Shown one piece after another: positions 26,628 through 34,530 of a stretch of DNA of 64,000 bases (its first letter is position 1; the number at the start of each line of letters is the position of its first letter). The position numbers and the translations under genes were made by a program. The notes under the pieces were generated by a model that did no database searches, was not told the DNA's origin, and saw nothing but the letters and a program-made list of their open reading frames with translations. This DNA is from CAZHNW01 sp942491575 (GTDB lineage: Bacteria; Spirochaetota; UBA4802; UBA5550), in the NCBI GenBank assembly GCA_942491575.1, contig CALOBT010000025.1:3658001-3722000 (forward strand), in the 5' to 3' direction.

Positions 26628-27749
26628 ATGATTTCTCCCGAAGAATTTCTGGATGCGCTACGTCGACATAGCATTGATTTTTTTTGCGGGGTCCCCGACT
26701 CTTTGTTGAAAAATCTTTGTTCCTGTATTACTTCACTTGTTGAAAAGAGATCGCATATTATAACTGCTAATGAGGGCAATGCTGTAGCACTTGCTGCCGG
26801 ATACCATCTCGCCACCGGGAAAATCGGCGCTGTATATATGCAGAATTCGGGTCTTGGTAATTCTGTCAATCCCCTTGCCTCTCTTGCAGATCCTGAAGTT
26901 TATAATATTCCAATGCTGCTTATTGTAGGTTGGAGAGGAGAGCCAGGCATCAATGATGAACCGCAACATGTAAAGCAGGGGAGAATATCCGCTGGTCAGT
27001 TGGAAATTCTAGACATACCATATCTTGTAATAGATGAAAACAGTGATGTGGGAAGCATCATGAAATTTATAGTTGAGCAATGTCAAAAGAAGAAGGGGCC
27101 GCTAGCGTTGCTTGTCAGAGCCGGTACATTTTCAGATTATGAATCGAATAAAAAGTCTGCTGGGAATTCTCATTTGACAAGAGAAGAAGCTCTTGAAAAA
27201 ATTCTTGAATTGTGTGACGAAAAAGACCTTTTTGTATCAACAACAGGTAAGACATCAAGAGAACTTTTTGAATTAAGAGTAAAAAGGAATGAATGCCAGA
27301 GAGATTTTCTTACCGTTGGTTCCATGGGGCATACTTCATCAATCGCCCTTGGTGTTGCCCTGGGGAAACCTGATAAAAGGGTAATCTGCCTTGACGGAGA
27401 TGGCTCCCTGCTAATGCATATGGGCGCTATCCCTGTTACTGGTGATCTAAAGCCTTCTAACTTTGTTCATGTGGTTCTCAATAATGCCTGTCATGAATCT
27501 GTCGGAGGACAGCCCACTGTCGCAGGCAATATCGATTTTGAAGGAATTGCCAGATCCTGCGGATATAGTAATTATTTTTGCGCTGCGGATATTCATGCTT
27601 TATCCGAAATCTGGGCATCATTGGAAAGTAACGGGGGGCCTTTGATGGTTGAAGTGAAAATTAAACAGGGTTCACGTTCCGATCTGGGAAGACCAACGAG
27701 TACTCCGGAACAGAATAAGAAAATGTTTATGGAATTTATCAATGCCTAA
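26628..27749 (+). CDS. ppd: Phosphonopyruvate decarboxylase
   Basis: A TPP-dependent enzyme of about 373 aa that decarboxylates phosphonopyruvate to phosphonoacetaldehyde, pulling the unfavourable PepM reaction forward. Evidence: FFCGVPDSLLKNL at the N-terminus, ITANEGNAVALAAGYHLATG with the TPP-activating glutamate, and the TPP/Mg loop LDGDGSLLMHMGAI with LNNACHESVGG following. The frame opens 36 bases further upstream, but GGAGGG at 26616-26621 precedes the ATG at 26628, which lies just after the pepM stop, so that start is chosen. The single-polypeptide form is usual for this family. It overlaps the next gene by eight bases. Confidence 0.95.
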   Translation: MISPEEFLDALRRHSIDFFCGVPDSLLKNLCSCITSLVEKRSHIITANEGNAVALAAGYHLATGKIGAVYMQNSGLGNSVNPLASLADPEVYNIPMLLIVGWRGEPGINDEPQHVKQGRISAGQLEILDIPYLVIDENSDVGSIMKFIVEQCQKKKGPLALLVRAGTFSDYESNKKSAGNSHLTREEALEKILELCDEKDLFVSTTGKTSRELFELRVKRNECQRDFLTVGSMGHTSSIALGVALGKPDKRVICLDGDGSLLMHMGAIPVTGDLKPSNFVHVVLNNACHESVGGQPTVAGNIDFEGIARSCGYSNYFCAADIHALSEIWASLESNGGPLMVEVKIKQGSRSDLGRPTSTPEQNKKMFMEFINA

Positions 27750-28824
27750 CAGTAATTATTTTAATCCTGTCAAAATTGTTTCAGGAATTAATAAAATTGA
27801 AACAATAAAAGAATACCTTCCGGAAGGAAGAGTGCTGATTATAACCAGCCGGTCTTTTAAAAGAAAAGGTATAGCTCAAAAACTTTCTGCTCAAACAGGT
27901 CGAGAAGATACTGTTATTTTTGATGAAGTAAGCCCCAATCCTGAGGTGGATAATATTGACTCCACGGTCCTGTCATTTAAAGACAGAGGGTTTGAATGTG
28001 TAGTAGCACTGGGAGGCGGAAGCGTCATAGACTTTGCCAAAGCAGTAGCTGTTTTCCTTAAAGACGGCGCCAACCGTTCTCTTGACGCCTGTCTCAGAAG
28101 ACAGTCAGCAGAATCTCCCGATGAGAAACTATTTTTAATCGCAATACCGACAACTGCCGGAACAGGATCGGAAGTGACACCTTTTGCGACGGTTTGGGAT
28201 TCTGTACATCAGAAGAAATATTCGCTAGCAGGAGAAATGGTTTTTCCTTCTTTAGCTATACTTGATCCCGCGCTTACAGTAGAACTCCCGCCTGAGATTA
28301 CGCTTTCCACTGGTTTGGATGTAATTTCTCATTCGCTTGAGTCTATATGGAATAAAAACCGTTCACCTATAAGTGAAGCATATGCCCTGCAATCACTTCG
28401 AATCATTTATAATTCATTCCCAGCCGTTCTTGAAAAACCTGATAACATAAAAGCACGAGCGGAGATGCAGTGGGCCAGCACTCTCGCTGGTTTTGCCATA
28501 AGTCAGACAAGAACCGCAATAGCCCATTCAATATCATATCCTCTGACTTTAAAATTTGGGATTCCTCACGGTTTTGCCTGCAGTTTTATTCTTACTGGAT
28601 TAATCGATATTTTCCTTAAAGAAGAAAAACCAGGAGCTGATATTAAGGACCTTTTGGAAAAAATCAAGTATTTATTAAAGAGCTTAAACTTGAATGAAAT
28701 TATAGGTAAGTATGCAACTCCTGCCCTGATAAAAGGGCTGGTTGATGAAATGTATAATCCGTCCAGGGCAGATAATTATATATACAAGGCTGATGAAGAA
28801 TTTATTCTTCAATTATTGCTCTAA
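27742..28824 (+). CDS. Iron-containing alcohol dehydrogenase, probable phosphonoacetaldehyde reductase
   Basis: A 360-aa group III alcohol dehydrogenase. VVALGGGSVIDFAKAVAVFL is the NAD-binding glycine-rich loop. IPTTAGTGSEVTPFATVW is the standard family segment. Metal ligands are in GLDVISHSLE, TAIAHSISYPL and GIPHGFAC. Family relatives PhpC and similar reduce phosphonoacetaldehyde to 2-hydroxyethylphosphonate. The start overlaps the ppd end by eight bases, so the three genes are tightly coupled. No aminotransferase for 2-aminoethylphosphonate lies in the window, so a hydroxyethylphosphonate product is favoured, but that is inference from context. No clear terminator follows. Confidence 0.85.
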   Translation: MPNSNYFNPVKIVSGINKIETIKEYLPEGRVLIITSRSFKRKGIAQKLSAQTGREDTVIFDEVSPNPEVDNIDSTVLSFKDRGFECVVALGGGSVIDFAKAVAVFLKDGANRSLDACLRRQSAESPDEKLFLIAIPTTAGTGSEVTPFATVWDSVHQKKYSLAGEMVFPSLAILDPALTVELPPEITLSTGLDVISHSLESIWNKNRSPISEAYALQSLRIIYNSFPAVLEKPDNIKARAEMQWASTLAGFAISQTRTAIAHSISYPLTLKFGIPHGFACSFILTGLIDIFLKEEKPGADIKDLLEKIKYLLKSLNLNEIIGKYATPALIKGLVDEMYNPSRADNYIYKADEEFILQLLL

Positions 28825-28948
28825 AATTTAACTAATTATATCGAATTGCGCTTTTATTGAGTGTTAATTTGTGAGTTTAAGTAAATATTGAATATATAGC
28901 CTGAAGATAATTATATAATTATTTAAAAAATATGATCATGAGAGTTTT

Positions 28949-28986
28949 TTGCAAGTCTATATTTCAATCGATATATAGACTTGCAA
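28949..28986. repeat. Perfect inverted repeat (14-bp arms)
   Basis: GCAAGTCTATAT at 28951-28962 pairs with ATATAGACTTGC at 28973-28984. Flanking TT/AA extend the stem to 14 bp with a ten-base loop. It is not followed by T residues on either strand. Confidence 0.7.
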
Positions 28987-29025
28987 TATTTAACAAAATT
29001 CAACATTTTTTGGGACATTATGTTT

Positions 29026-29068
29026 TTTTTTACTGCTTTAATGTCTATGATAATAAAGCAGTAAAAAA
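29026..29068. repeat. Perfect inverted repeat (15-bp arms)
   Basis: TTTTTTACTGCTTTA at 29026-29040 pairs with TAAAGCAGTAAAAAA at 29054-29068 around 13 bases. The T-tract precedes and the A-tract follows on the plus strand, the reverse of an intrinsic terminator, so it may be a protein-binding palindrome. Confidence 0.7.
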
Positions 29069-29307
29069 TCCTCAAAAGATCTGCATATCTGCATAAAAGA
29101 TATTAATCTAAAACAATTATTTTCCCTAACTGAAAAAGATTCTTTCGATAATAGAATTTTACTAATAATTTTAATGCTGTGAACTTAGGAAGTATTGCGG
29201 ATGATGATGGAATTTTATGTTGACGTTCTTGTCCACTTTTATACGACGGTTAGTAAATTAATTGAATAAAGACAATACTGTTAATGAATTAAGGTTGAAA
29301 ACAGATT

Positions 29308-30621
29308 TTGGCCAATAATATAAAGAAATTAACTCAAAGTAAATTTGTGCGCAATGTTATTATTGTTGCGTCGGGAACTGCCATGGGCCAACTCGTGGGA
29401 GTTGTTTTCACTCCTGTCATTACACGGATTTACGGCCCTGAAGCATTTGGCCTGATGGGAACTTTTGAGTCTATGGCAACAATAGCAGCATCTGTATCTG
29501 CATTTGCATATCCAGCAGCTATTGTTTTGCCGAAAAAGGATAGTGAAGCAAAAGATATTGCAAGAGTTGCTGTCTATATTTCTATCACCACTACCTCTCT
29601 TGCAGCCCTTGTAATATTATTAGCGGGAGACCGTCTATTTACATTTTTCGGAGCTCAGACAATCACTGCTTTTGGAATGCTTATTCCACTGTATATGCTT
29701 TTCGCATCATGGCGTAAAGTTGGGGCGCAATGGCTTATACGCAAAAAACGGTTTAAAACTACTGCAAGAATAGTAGTTTTAAAGTCATTTATTCTCAATA
29801 TAGCTAAGACAGTTATTGGTTTGATTAAGCCTGTAGCAGCTGTTCTCATCATTATTTCTACACTGGGAATAGGTATGCAAGCTTTTTTAATGCATGTAAG
29901 CTCCAGGAAAACAAAAAAAGAAAAACGAAAACCTGAACAGCCTCAAAAACGAACTGCAGTATCTTTATCTCAAGTTGCCAGGAAATATTATGACTTTCCT
30001 CTGTACAGGGCGCCTGTAGAATTTATTGAGATTTTTTCTGCAAGCCTGCCGGTATTGATGCTATCCGCATTTTTTGGACCTGTTTCAGGTGGTTTTTATA
30101 TTCTTGGGGTTAAATTATTAAAGGCGCCAACAAGGCTGATAGGTAAATCTGTATCCAGCGTTTTTTACCCAAAGATAACAAAGGCTGCTCGTGAAGGCAA
30201 AGATTTTAAAAGTCTTATCATAAACGCAACACTCGGACTATTAGCTGCGGGGATTATACCTTATGGTATGGTTGTGATTTTGGGCCCCTGGATTTTCAAA
30301 CTTGTATTCGGTTCAGAGTGGATAATGGCCGGTGAGTATGCACGATGGATTGCTTTTATGATATTCTTTCAATTTATCGCCGGTCCATCAAGTGTTGCTA
30401 CAATACCAATGGGAATGCAAAGAGGATATTTAATATATCAGGTGGTTAGTACATCCATAAAGGTCGCAGGGCTTTACGCAGGTTTTTTATACTTTAAAAG
30501 TGATATTACTGCTGTAGCTCTATTTTCATCATTTGGTGCCGTATCTTTTATTGCACTAATAGCCTGGGTAATTATTTCTTCAGGAAATTCTGCCCGACAG
30601 GGACGTTTCGCAGATGAATAA
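29308..30621 (+). CDS. Wzx-type polysaccharide flippase (oligosaccharide exporter)
   Basis: A 437-aa integral membrane protein with about 11-12 predicted helices, beginning VIIVASGTAMGQLVGVVFTP and TRIYGPEAFGLMGTF, the common N-terminus of lipopolysaccharide/polysaccharide (MOP superfamily) flippases. These move undecaprenyl-linked glycan repeat units across the inner membrane. A lysine-rich cytoplasmic loop (SRKTKKEKRKPEQPQKR, about residues 200-216) divides the two halves. The start is a TTG; no ATG lies near the beginning of the conserved segment. The polymerase and ligase one would expect with a Wzx are not in the window. It closes the glycan island. Confidence 0.85.
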   Translation: MANNIKKLTQSKFVRNVIIVASGTAMGQLVGVVFTPVITRIYGPEAFGLMGTFESMATIAASVSAFAYPAAIVLPKKDSEAKDIARVAVYISITTTSLAALVILLAGDRLFTFFGAQTITAFGMLIPLYMLFASWRKVGAQWLIRKKRFKTTARIVVLKSFILNIAKTVIGLIKPVAAVLIIISTLGIGMQAFLMHVSSRKTKKEKRKPEQPQKRTAVSLSQVARKYYDFPLYRAPVEFIEIFSASLPVLMLSAFFGPVSGGFYILGVKLLKAPTRLIGKSVSSVFYPKITKAAREGKDFKSLIINATLGLLAAGIIPYGMVVILGPWIFKLVFGSEWIMAGEYARWIAFMIFFQFIAGPSSVATIPMGMQRGYLIYQVVSTSIKVAGLYAGFLYFKSDITAVALFSSFGAVSFIALIAWVIISSGNSARQGRFADE

Positions 30622-30996
30622 AAAAAACCGCCCCTGCAAAGAAGCGGTATACATCAAAGTGACTGGTAATTGGTTTGTTCAGTTGGACCAAGACTAAATA
30701 GTCTGTTCAACTGGAATCTTCCTGATATGTGTAATTTATAATATAAAAGCTTAAATGGCAATGTAATTTTATCAAAGGCTGTGATTATTGGATGAAAAGT
30801 TAAATTTCTAAACATTGAATTAACTTGTTTATTCATTTAGTTTCAATATATCAAAAATAGCGGGAATTTGTTTAATTAGGCAGTAGCTTTATTATTGCAG
30901 AAGTATCCCGCAAGGGATGGTCTGAGTAGTTATATCCGGAAATCATCTGATTATAGCTGGACCTTCCTTTTAGGATATCAGCCAAATTGATAGTTA
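30622..30996. other. Intergenic region between flippase and a hypothetical gene
   Basis: No gene is supported. A minus-strand 60-codon frame (30654-30836) has no ribosome binding site and no recognisable family. A short ACCGC/GCGGT pairing at about 30627-30650 could act weakly as a terminator for the flippase gene but lacks a convincing U-tract. Confidence 0.4.
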
Positions 30997-31434
30997 TTAT
31001 ATGTAATTCAGTACATTGAGAATCGAAAGCAGTTCCGCATAATTTTTTTTATGCAGATACCTTATGGTTTCTTCAGGAAGTGTTTCAATGTCTAGAAAGG
31101 TGAAGAGGTTAAGGACCTCCATCATGTAGATGAGTATAAAGTGGCGTTCCATGTACTGTGTTCCGTTGAGGAAGTCATGGGAGAGCTGATATTCTATCCT
31201 GCTTACAAATATATCGTGCCGTTCCATGATCCATTCTGCAAGCTGTCTTGGGGGCAGTTTCCTTATTGCCTTTTTAAGCTTATGTACATGCCGGTTATAC
31301 TCTTCCACTGAGGAGTGCGGCTCTTCAAGGCGGGCAATAATCTGTTCTACCGTCTCGGTATTATCTTTCCTGGGACGAGTTTCCTTCTGTGACTTTTTAG
31401 CTGGTTCCTTTGTAAATGGCTTTTTCTTCTTCAT
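30997..31434 (-). CDS. Hypothetical protein with a basic N-terminus
   Basis: A 145-aa protein that I do not recognise. Its first 25 residues are very lysine-rich (MKKKKPFTKEPAKKSQKE), followed by a helical region (VEQIIARLEEPHSSVEEYN, LKKAIRKLPPRQLAEWIME) and a C-terminal all-helical part. No signal peptide, membrane segment or zinc-binding motif is present. Basic tails of this kind may bind nucleic acid or a membrane surface. It stands alone, read towards the flippase gene, with AT-rich spacers on both sides. No function is proposed. Confidence 0.65.
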   Translation of the reverse strand: MKKKKPFTKEPAKKSQKETRPRKDNTETVEQIIARLEEPHSSVEEYNRHVHKLKKAIRKLPPRQLAEWIMERHDIFVSRIEYQLSHDFLNGTQYMERHFILIYMMEVLNLFTFLDIETLPEETIRYLHKKNYAELLSILNVLNYI

Positions 31435-31603
31435 GGTGAACCTCCCTTCTGGAAAGCCCTATTAATGAGAAACTGCATTTTTAAAGCATGTTACTATTAT
31501 ATATAATTATTTTCACAGAGCCTGTGGATTTATATGATTTTTTATGGGATTCAGTCTATTTGCGAACATTTAACCATTTTTTAACCAGTTTAATTAGAGA
31601 TTC

Positions 31604-31650
31604 TTAAAGGAAGTTTTAACAGTATATGCGGATATTTAAACTTCCTTTAA
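31604..31650 (+). promoter_or_regulatory. 13-bp inverted repeat upstream of the flavodoxin-like gene
   Basis: TTAAAGGAAGTTT at 31604-31616 pairs perfectly with AAACTTCCTTTAA at 31638-31650 across 21 bases, about 35 bases upstream of the likely -35 box. It could be a binding site for a dimeric regulator. No T-tract follows, so a terminator is unlikely. Confidence 0.45.
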
Positions 31651-31685
31651 ATAAACATAACATTGTTATATTTTTATTGATTTTT

Positions 31686-31715
31686 TTGTCACACATGATA
31701 ATTATGTTCTAAAAT
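31686..31715 (+). promoter_or_regulatory. Candidate sigma-70 promoter
   Basis: TTGTCA (31686-31691) and TAAAAT (31710-31715) are spaced 18 bases apart, each one mismatch from consensus. Transcription would start near 31722 and give a short leader with AGGAGG before the ATG at 31744. Confidence 0.5.
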
Positions 31716-31743
31716 AAAAAATAATGGGCAGGAGGATCTTTTA

Positions 31744-33123
31744 ATGAAAATTGCAGTGTTAAACGGAAGTCCCAAGGGGGATGTGGGGATTACCATACAG
31801 TATGTAAAATTTCTGGAGAAGAAATTTACGGACCACACTTTCAGTATACATCATGTTGGACAGAAGATCAATAAGCTGGAAAAGGATGAGGCTGCCTTTC
31901 AGGAAGTTATTGATGATGTAAAAAGTGCCGATGCGATTTTATGGGCTTTCCCTATTTATGTACTTTTAATTCCATCGCAGTATAAGCGTTTTATTGAATT
32001 GATTTTTGAGCGGAATGCAGTTTCTGCTTTCAGTGGTAAACATACGGCTACGCTGAGTACATCGATACATTTTTATGATAATATCGGCCAGAGCTACCTG
32101 AGGGCTGTCTGTGATGACCTGAGGATGAACTTTGCGGGGATGTTTTCTCCTGATATGGATGATCTTTTTGAGGAGTCAGAACAAAACCGTCTTATTGATT
32201 TTACTGATAATTTTATCCGGACCGTTGAAGAGGATATCCCCGGGATCAGGCATTATGCGCCACTCCGGGAAAATGCTTTCATCTACGAACCCTCAGCAGC
32301 GACTGGTTCTGCAGATCAGGGCGAAATGAAGGTGCTGGTTCTTACAGATGACATTGATGAGTCCACTAACATTGGAAAAATGGTCAAACAGTTTGCCGCC
32401 TCCTTTACCGGTTCCGTCGATGTGGTAAACATTTATGACATTGACATGAAAGGGGGATGTACCGGGTGTCTCCAGTGCGCTTTTGATTATGAGTGTATGT
32501 ATAGCGGCAAGGATGATTTCATTGAGTTTTATAATGAGAGGATGAAAACTGCCGATGCGATTATTCTGGCAGGGGCGATAAAGGACCGCTATCTTTCATG
32601 GAAATGGAAGCAGTTTTTTGACCGGGGCTTTTTTAATACACATACGCCGTCAATCATCGGTAAGCAGCTGGGATTTATTGTTTCCGGTCCCTTTAGTCAG
32701 CTTGACACCCTTGGTGAAATATTTCAGGCCTATGCTGAATTTCAGACATCTAATTATGCAGGGGTGGTTTCAGATGAGGAAGTATCCTCTGGGGAACTGG
32801 ACAGCAGTCTTTTAAGTCTGGCTCTGAAGATAGTGCTTATGGGCAAAAAGAAGTTTGTTGGGGCTCCCACCTTTCTCGGCGTCGGCGGTACTAAAATATT
32901 CCGGGATGACATTTGGGGCAGACTTCGTTTTGTCTTCCAGGCTGATCATCGGTATTATGATGAGAATGGCTTTTATGATTTTCCCCAGTATGATGAACGC
33001 TCAATCCAGGTGAATGAAATGATGCTGAAGACCATGGAGGACCCTGAAGCCAAGGAAGGCATCAGGAAAAATCTTCGTGTTCTCCAGTCAATGTCTCACC
33101 GGAAGATTGTTGACAAGGCGTAG
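31744..33123 (+). CDS. Tandem flavodoxin-like NAD(P)H oxidoreductase with a CxxCxxC motif
   Basis: A 459-aa cytoplasmic protein made of two flavodoxin-fold (NADPH-dependent FMN reductase-type) domains. Domain 1 starts KIAVLNGSPKGDVGITIQYV (residues 2-21) with the FMN phosphate loop and has DAILWAFPIYVLLIPSQYKRF. Domain 2 starts EMKVLVLTDDIDESTN at about residue 197 and contains GGCTGCLQCAFDYEC, a three-plus-one cysteine arrangement like the iron-sulfur flavoprotein family. ADAIILAGAIKDRYLSWKWKQFFDR is its matching segment. Fusion of a plain and a cysteine-bearing domain suggests internal electron transfer. AGGAGG precedes the ATG. It is monocistronic. Confidence 0.85.
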   Translation: MKIAVLNGSPKGDVGITIQYVKFLEKKFTDHTFSIHHVGQKINKLEKDEAAFQEVIDDVKSADAILWAFPIYVLLIPSQYKRFIELIFERNAVSAFSGKHTATLSTSIHFYDNIGQSYLRAVCDDLRMNFAGMFSPDMDDLFEESEQNRLIDFTDNFIRTVEEDIPGIRHYAPLRENAFIYEPSAATGSADQGEMKVLVLTDDIDESTNIGKMVKQFAASFTGSVDVVNIYDIDMKGGCTGCLQCAFDYECMYSGKDDFIEFYNERMKTADAIILAGAIKDRYLSWKWKQFFDRGFFNTHTPSIIGKQLGFIVSGPFSQLDTLGEIFQAYAEFQTSNYAGVVSDEEVSSGELDSSLLSLALKIVLMGKKKFVGAPTFLGVGGTKIFRDDIWGRLRFVFQADHRYYDENGFYDFPQYDERSIQVNEMMLKTMEDPEAKEGIRKNLRVLQSMSHRKIVDKA

Positions 33124-33187
33124 ATACGGGATCAGGATTAAGCAAGTTAGGGTTGTCTAAAAAATGGTGTAATTACAAAAAATAAAG

Positions 33188-33216
33188 TTGACGAATATGA
33201 TGTTAATCATTATATT
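33188..33216 (+). promoter_or_regulatory. Strong sigma-70-like promoter
   Basis: TTGACG at 33188-33193 and TATATT at 33211-33216 are separated by exactly 17 bases. Transcription would start near 33223. There is no good start codon downstream before the hairpin terminator, so it probably drives a small RNA. Confidence 0.7.
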
Positions 33217-33222
33217 ACTTTC

Positions 33223-33315
33223 TGATGAAAAGTAAAATGCTCTTGCGGTAGAACCGGAGCATATTCTCCTCCCCACTGTTCAGAAGACCTGCCATGCAGG
33301 TCTTCTGTTATTTTA
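33223..33315 (+). ncRNA. Candidate trans-acting small RNA with anti-Shine-Dalgarno segment
   Basis: From the promoter at 33188 a transcript of about 93 nt is predicted. Stem 1 pairs ATGCTC (33237-33242) with GAGCAT (33257-33262). Within it, CGGT (33246-33249) pairs with ACCG (33253-33256) around an AGA loop. Then comes an unpaired pyrimidine-rich segment TCTCCTCCCC (33265-33274), complementary to Shine-Dalgarno sequences. It ends at a strong intrinsic terminator. This layout is that of CU-rich trans-encoded sRNAs. No open frame of note is present. It could alternatively be the leader of the downstream penicillin-binding protein gene, but the terminator argues for an independent transcript. 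Confidence 0.6.
33281..33315 (+). terminator. Intrinsic terminator
   Basis: CAGAAGACCTGC (33281-33292) and GCAGGTCTTCTG (33296-33307) form a perfect 12-bp stem with a CAT loop, followed by TTATTTT. It ends the small-RNA candidate and shields the gene downstream. Confidence 0.9.
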
Positions 33316-33405
33316 GCCGGATTATTTTTATTGACATTGCCGCTGATAACAATAAGTTTTATGAATGAATCATATTGTTAAGTTTTTTATGGAATTCAGT
33401 TTGGT

Positions 33406-34431
33406 GTGAAAATAAATAAAAATTCCTTTTTTCGAATGTGCCTGCTGCTTCTTTTGCCTCTTCTCCTGAATGCCTTCAGGATGGAAAAAAAAGAATCCCT
33501 CCTTGAAACATGGATATTGCAGCATCGGATAGAATCATTTACTAAAATGAAGGGGGAAGCCGCTGTGGTTATCCTCGACGCATTGACCTCTGAATCAATA
33601 TTTATTTTTAATGAAAACCTTGCCGGGGAAAGGGGATTTCCTCCTGGATCACTGGTGAAAATTTTTTCTTCAGCAATGCTCCACATACAGGGTAAAATGG
33701 AGCAATCCTTCAGCTGCCGTGGAAAATATTACCCGCCAGGGGAGATTCTAACCGATGAGGATAGCAGGATATTTCATCTTCCCAGGGATGCAAAAAAAAA
33801 CAGGTATTTCAGATGTTCTCTTCGGAGGGGGCACGGAACCTGTAATCTTGAAAAGGCCCTCATGGTTTCCTGCAATACATATTTTTTAACCTCAGCGGAA
33901 AAAAACAGGGACCTTGTAGAACAGACAGCTGAGTTGTGGGACCTGGACATGATATCAAAAAAATGGCATGACCGACTTCGTGGAAGCGGAGAGTTTCACG
34001 TAACTTCCTTCAGGAAACAGGCATCAGTGCTTGGCGAGGGTGGACTTCTCCTTTTTTCCCCCCTGGAGGTGGGGAGGCTCTACCGCAGGTTTTTAACTTC
34101 CCCCGAAGAAACAAAAAAAAGGATACCGGATGATACAAGGCGTTTTCTCCTGGAGGGGCTGAAGAGGGTCGTGCAGGAAGGTACCCTGAAAAAACTGGTG
34201 AGCAATAACCGGGAGATCGATCTTATCGGCGGGAAAACCGGAACGGCAACCTGGTTTGGGGAACGCTATCGGACGCACGGGTGGAATGTCATTTTCTTCC
34301 GGTATCGGAAAAGTAATTATATCCTGGTCACCTTTGTCATGCGCGGCAGCGGCGGTGGGGCTGCACGTGAACTCTCTGAAATTGTCCTGAATCATCTGAA
34401 GATACGCCGGATTAATTCGTTTGACAGGTAG
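33406..34431 (+). CDS. Penicillin-binding protein transpeptidase domain protein
   Basis: A 341-aa exported protein with a hydrophobic N-terminus (about residues 11-22, CLLLLLPLLLNA) and a serine transpeptidase fold. The three active-site motifs are visible: S82-LV-K85 in PPGSLVKIFSS, S155-C-N157 in MVSCNTYF, and K277-T-G-T in GGKTGTATW. It belongs to the D,D-transpeptidase/class D-like beta-lactamase group, and would cross-link or trim peptidoglycan in the periplasm. No PBP dimerisation domain or membrane-anchored extra domain is present, so it is a minimal form. Two extra cysteine-containing stretches (FSCRGKY, FRCSLRRGHGTC) are unusual. The start is a GTG at 33406 with no clear ribosome binding site. 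Confidence 0.87.
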   Translation: MKINKNSFFRMCLLLLLPLLLNAFRMEKKESLLETWILQHRIESFTKMKGEAAVVILDALTSESIFIFNENLAGERGFPPGSLVKIFSSAMLHIQGKMEQSFSCRGKYYPPGEILTDEDSRIFHLPRDAKKNRYFRCSLRRGHGTCNLEKALMVSCNTYFLTSAEKNRDLVEQTAELWDLDMISKKWHDRLRGSGEFHVTSFRKQASVLGEGGLLLFSPLEVGRLYRRFLTSPEETKKRIPDDTRRFLLEGLKRVVQEGTLKKLVSNNREIDLIGGKTGTATWFGERYRTHGWNVIFFRYRKSNYILVTFVMRGSGGGAARELSEIVLNHLKIRRINSFDR

Positions 34432-34530
34432 TGTTAATAATGCAAATATTAAGGTTCGTTTTTTACCGGAAGATGTTGCAATGGCAGGCAGATCCCTGTT
34501 GAAAAATACTGGATTTACCGGGAGGTTCTC

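Larger units (their letters stand above)
28825..29307. other. AT-rich intergenic region with two strong palindromes
   Basis: About 480 bases without a supportable gene between the phosphonate operon and the flippase gene. Its only clear structures are two inverted repeats at 28949-28986 and 29026-29068, reported separately. Neither is followed by a U-tract, so I see no standard terminator for the phosphonate operon. Confidence 0.5.
31435..31743. other. Promoter region of the flavodoxin-like gene
   Basis: This region of about 310 bases holds the divergent start regions of two genes. It contains a long palindrome (31604-31650), a plausible sigma-70 promoter (31686-31715) and AGGAGG at about 31730 just before the plus-strand gene. 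Nothing else is supported. Confidence 0.5.

Noticed and set aside
29026..29068. Palindrome considered as a terminator of the phosphonate operon
   Set aside because: T-tract and A-tract are on the wrong sides for an intrinsic terminator.
30654..30836. Minus-strand 60-codon frame after the flippase gene
   Set aside because: No ribosome binding site and no family resemblance; judged chance in AT-rich sequence.
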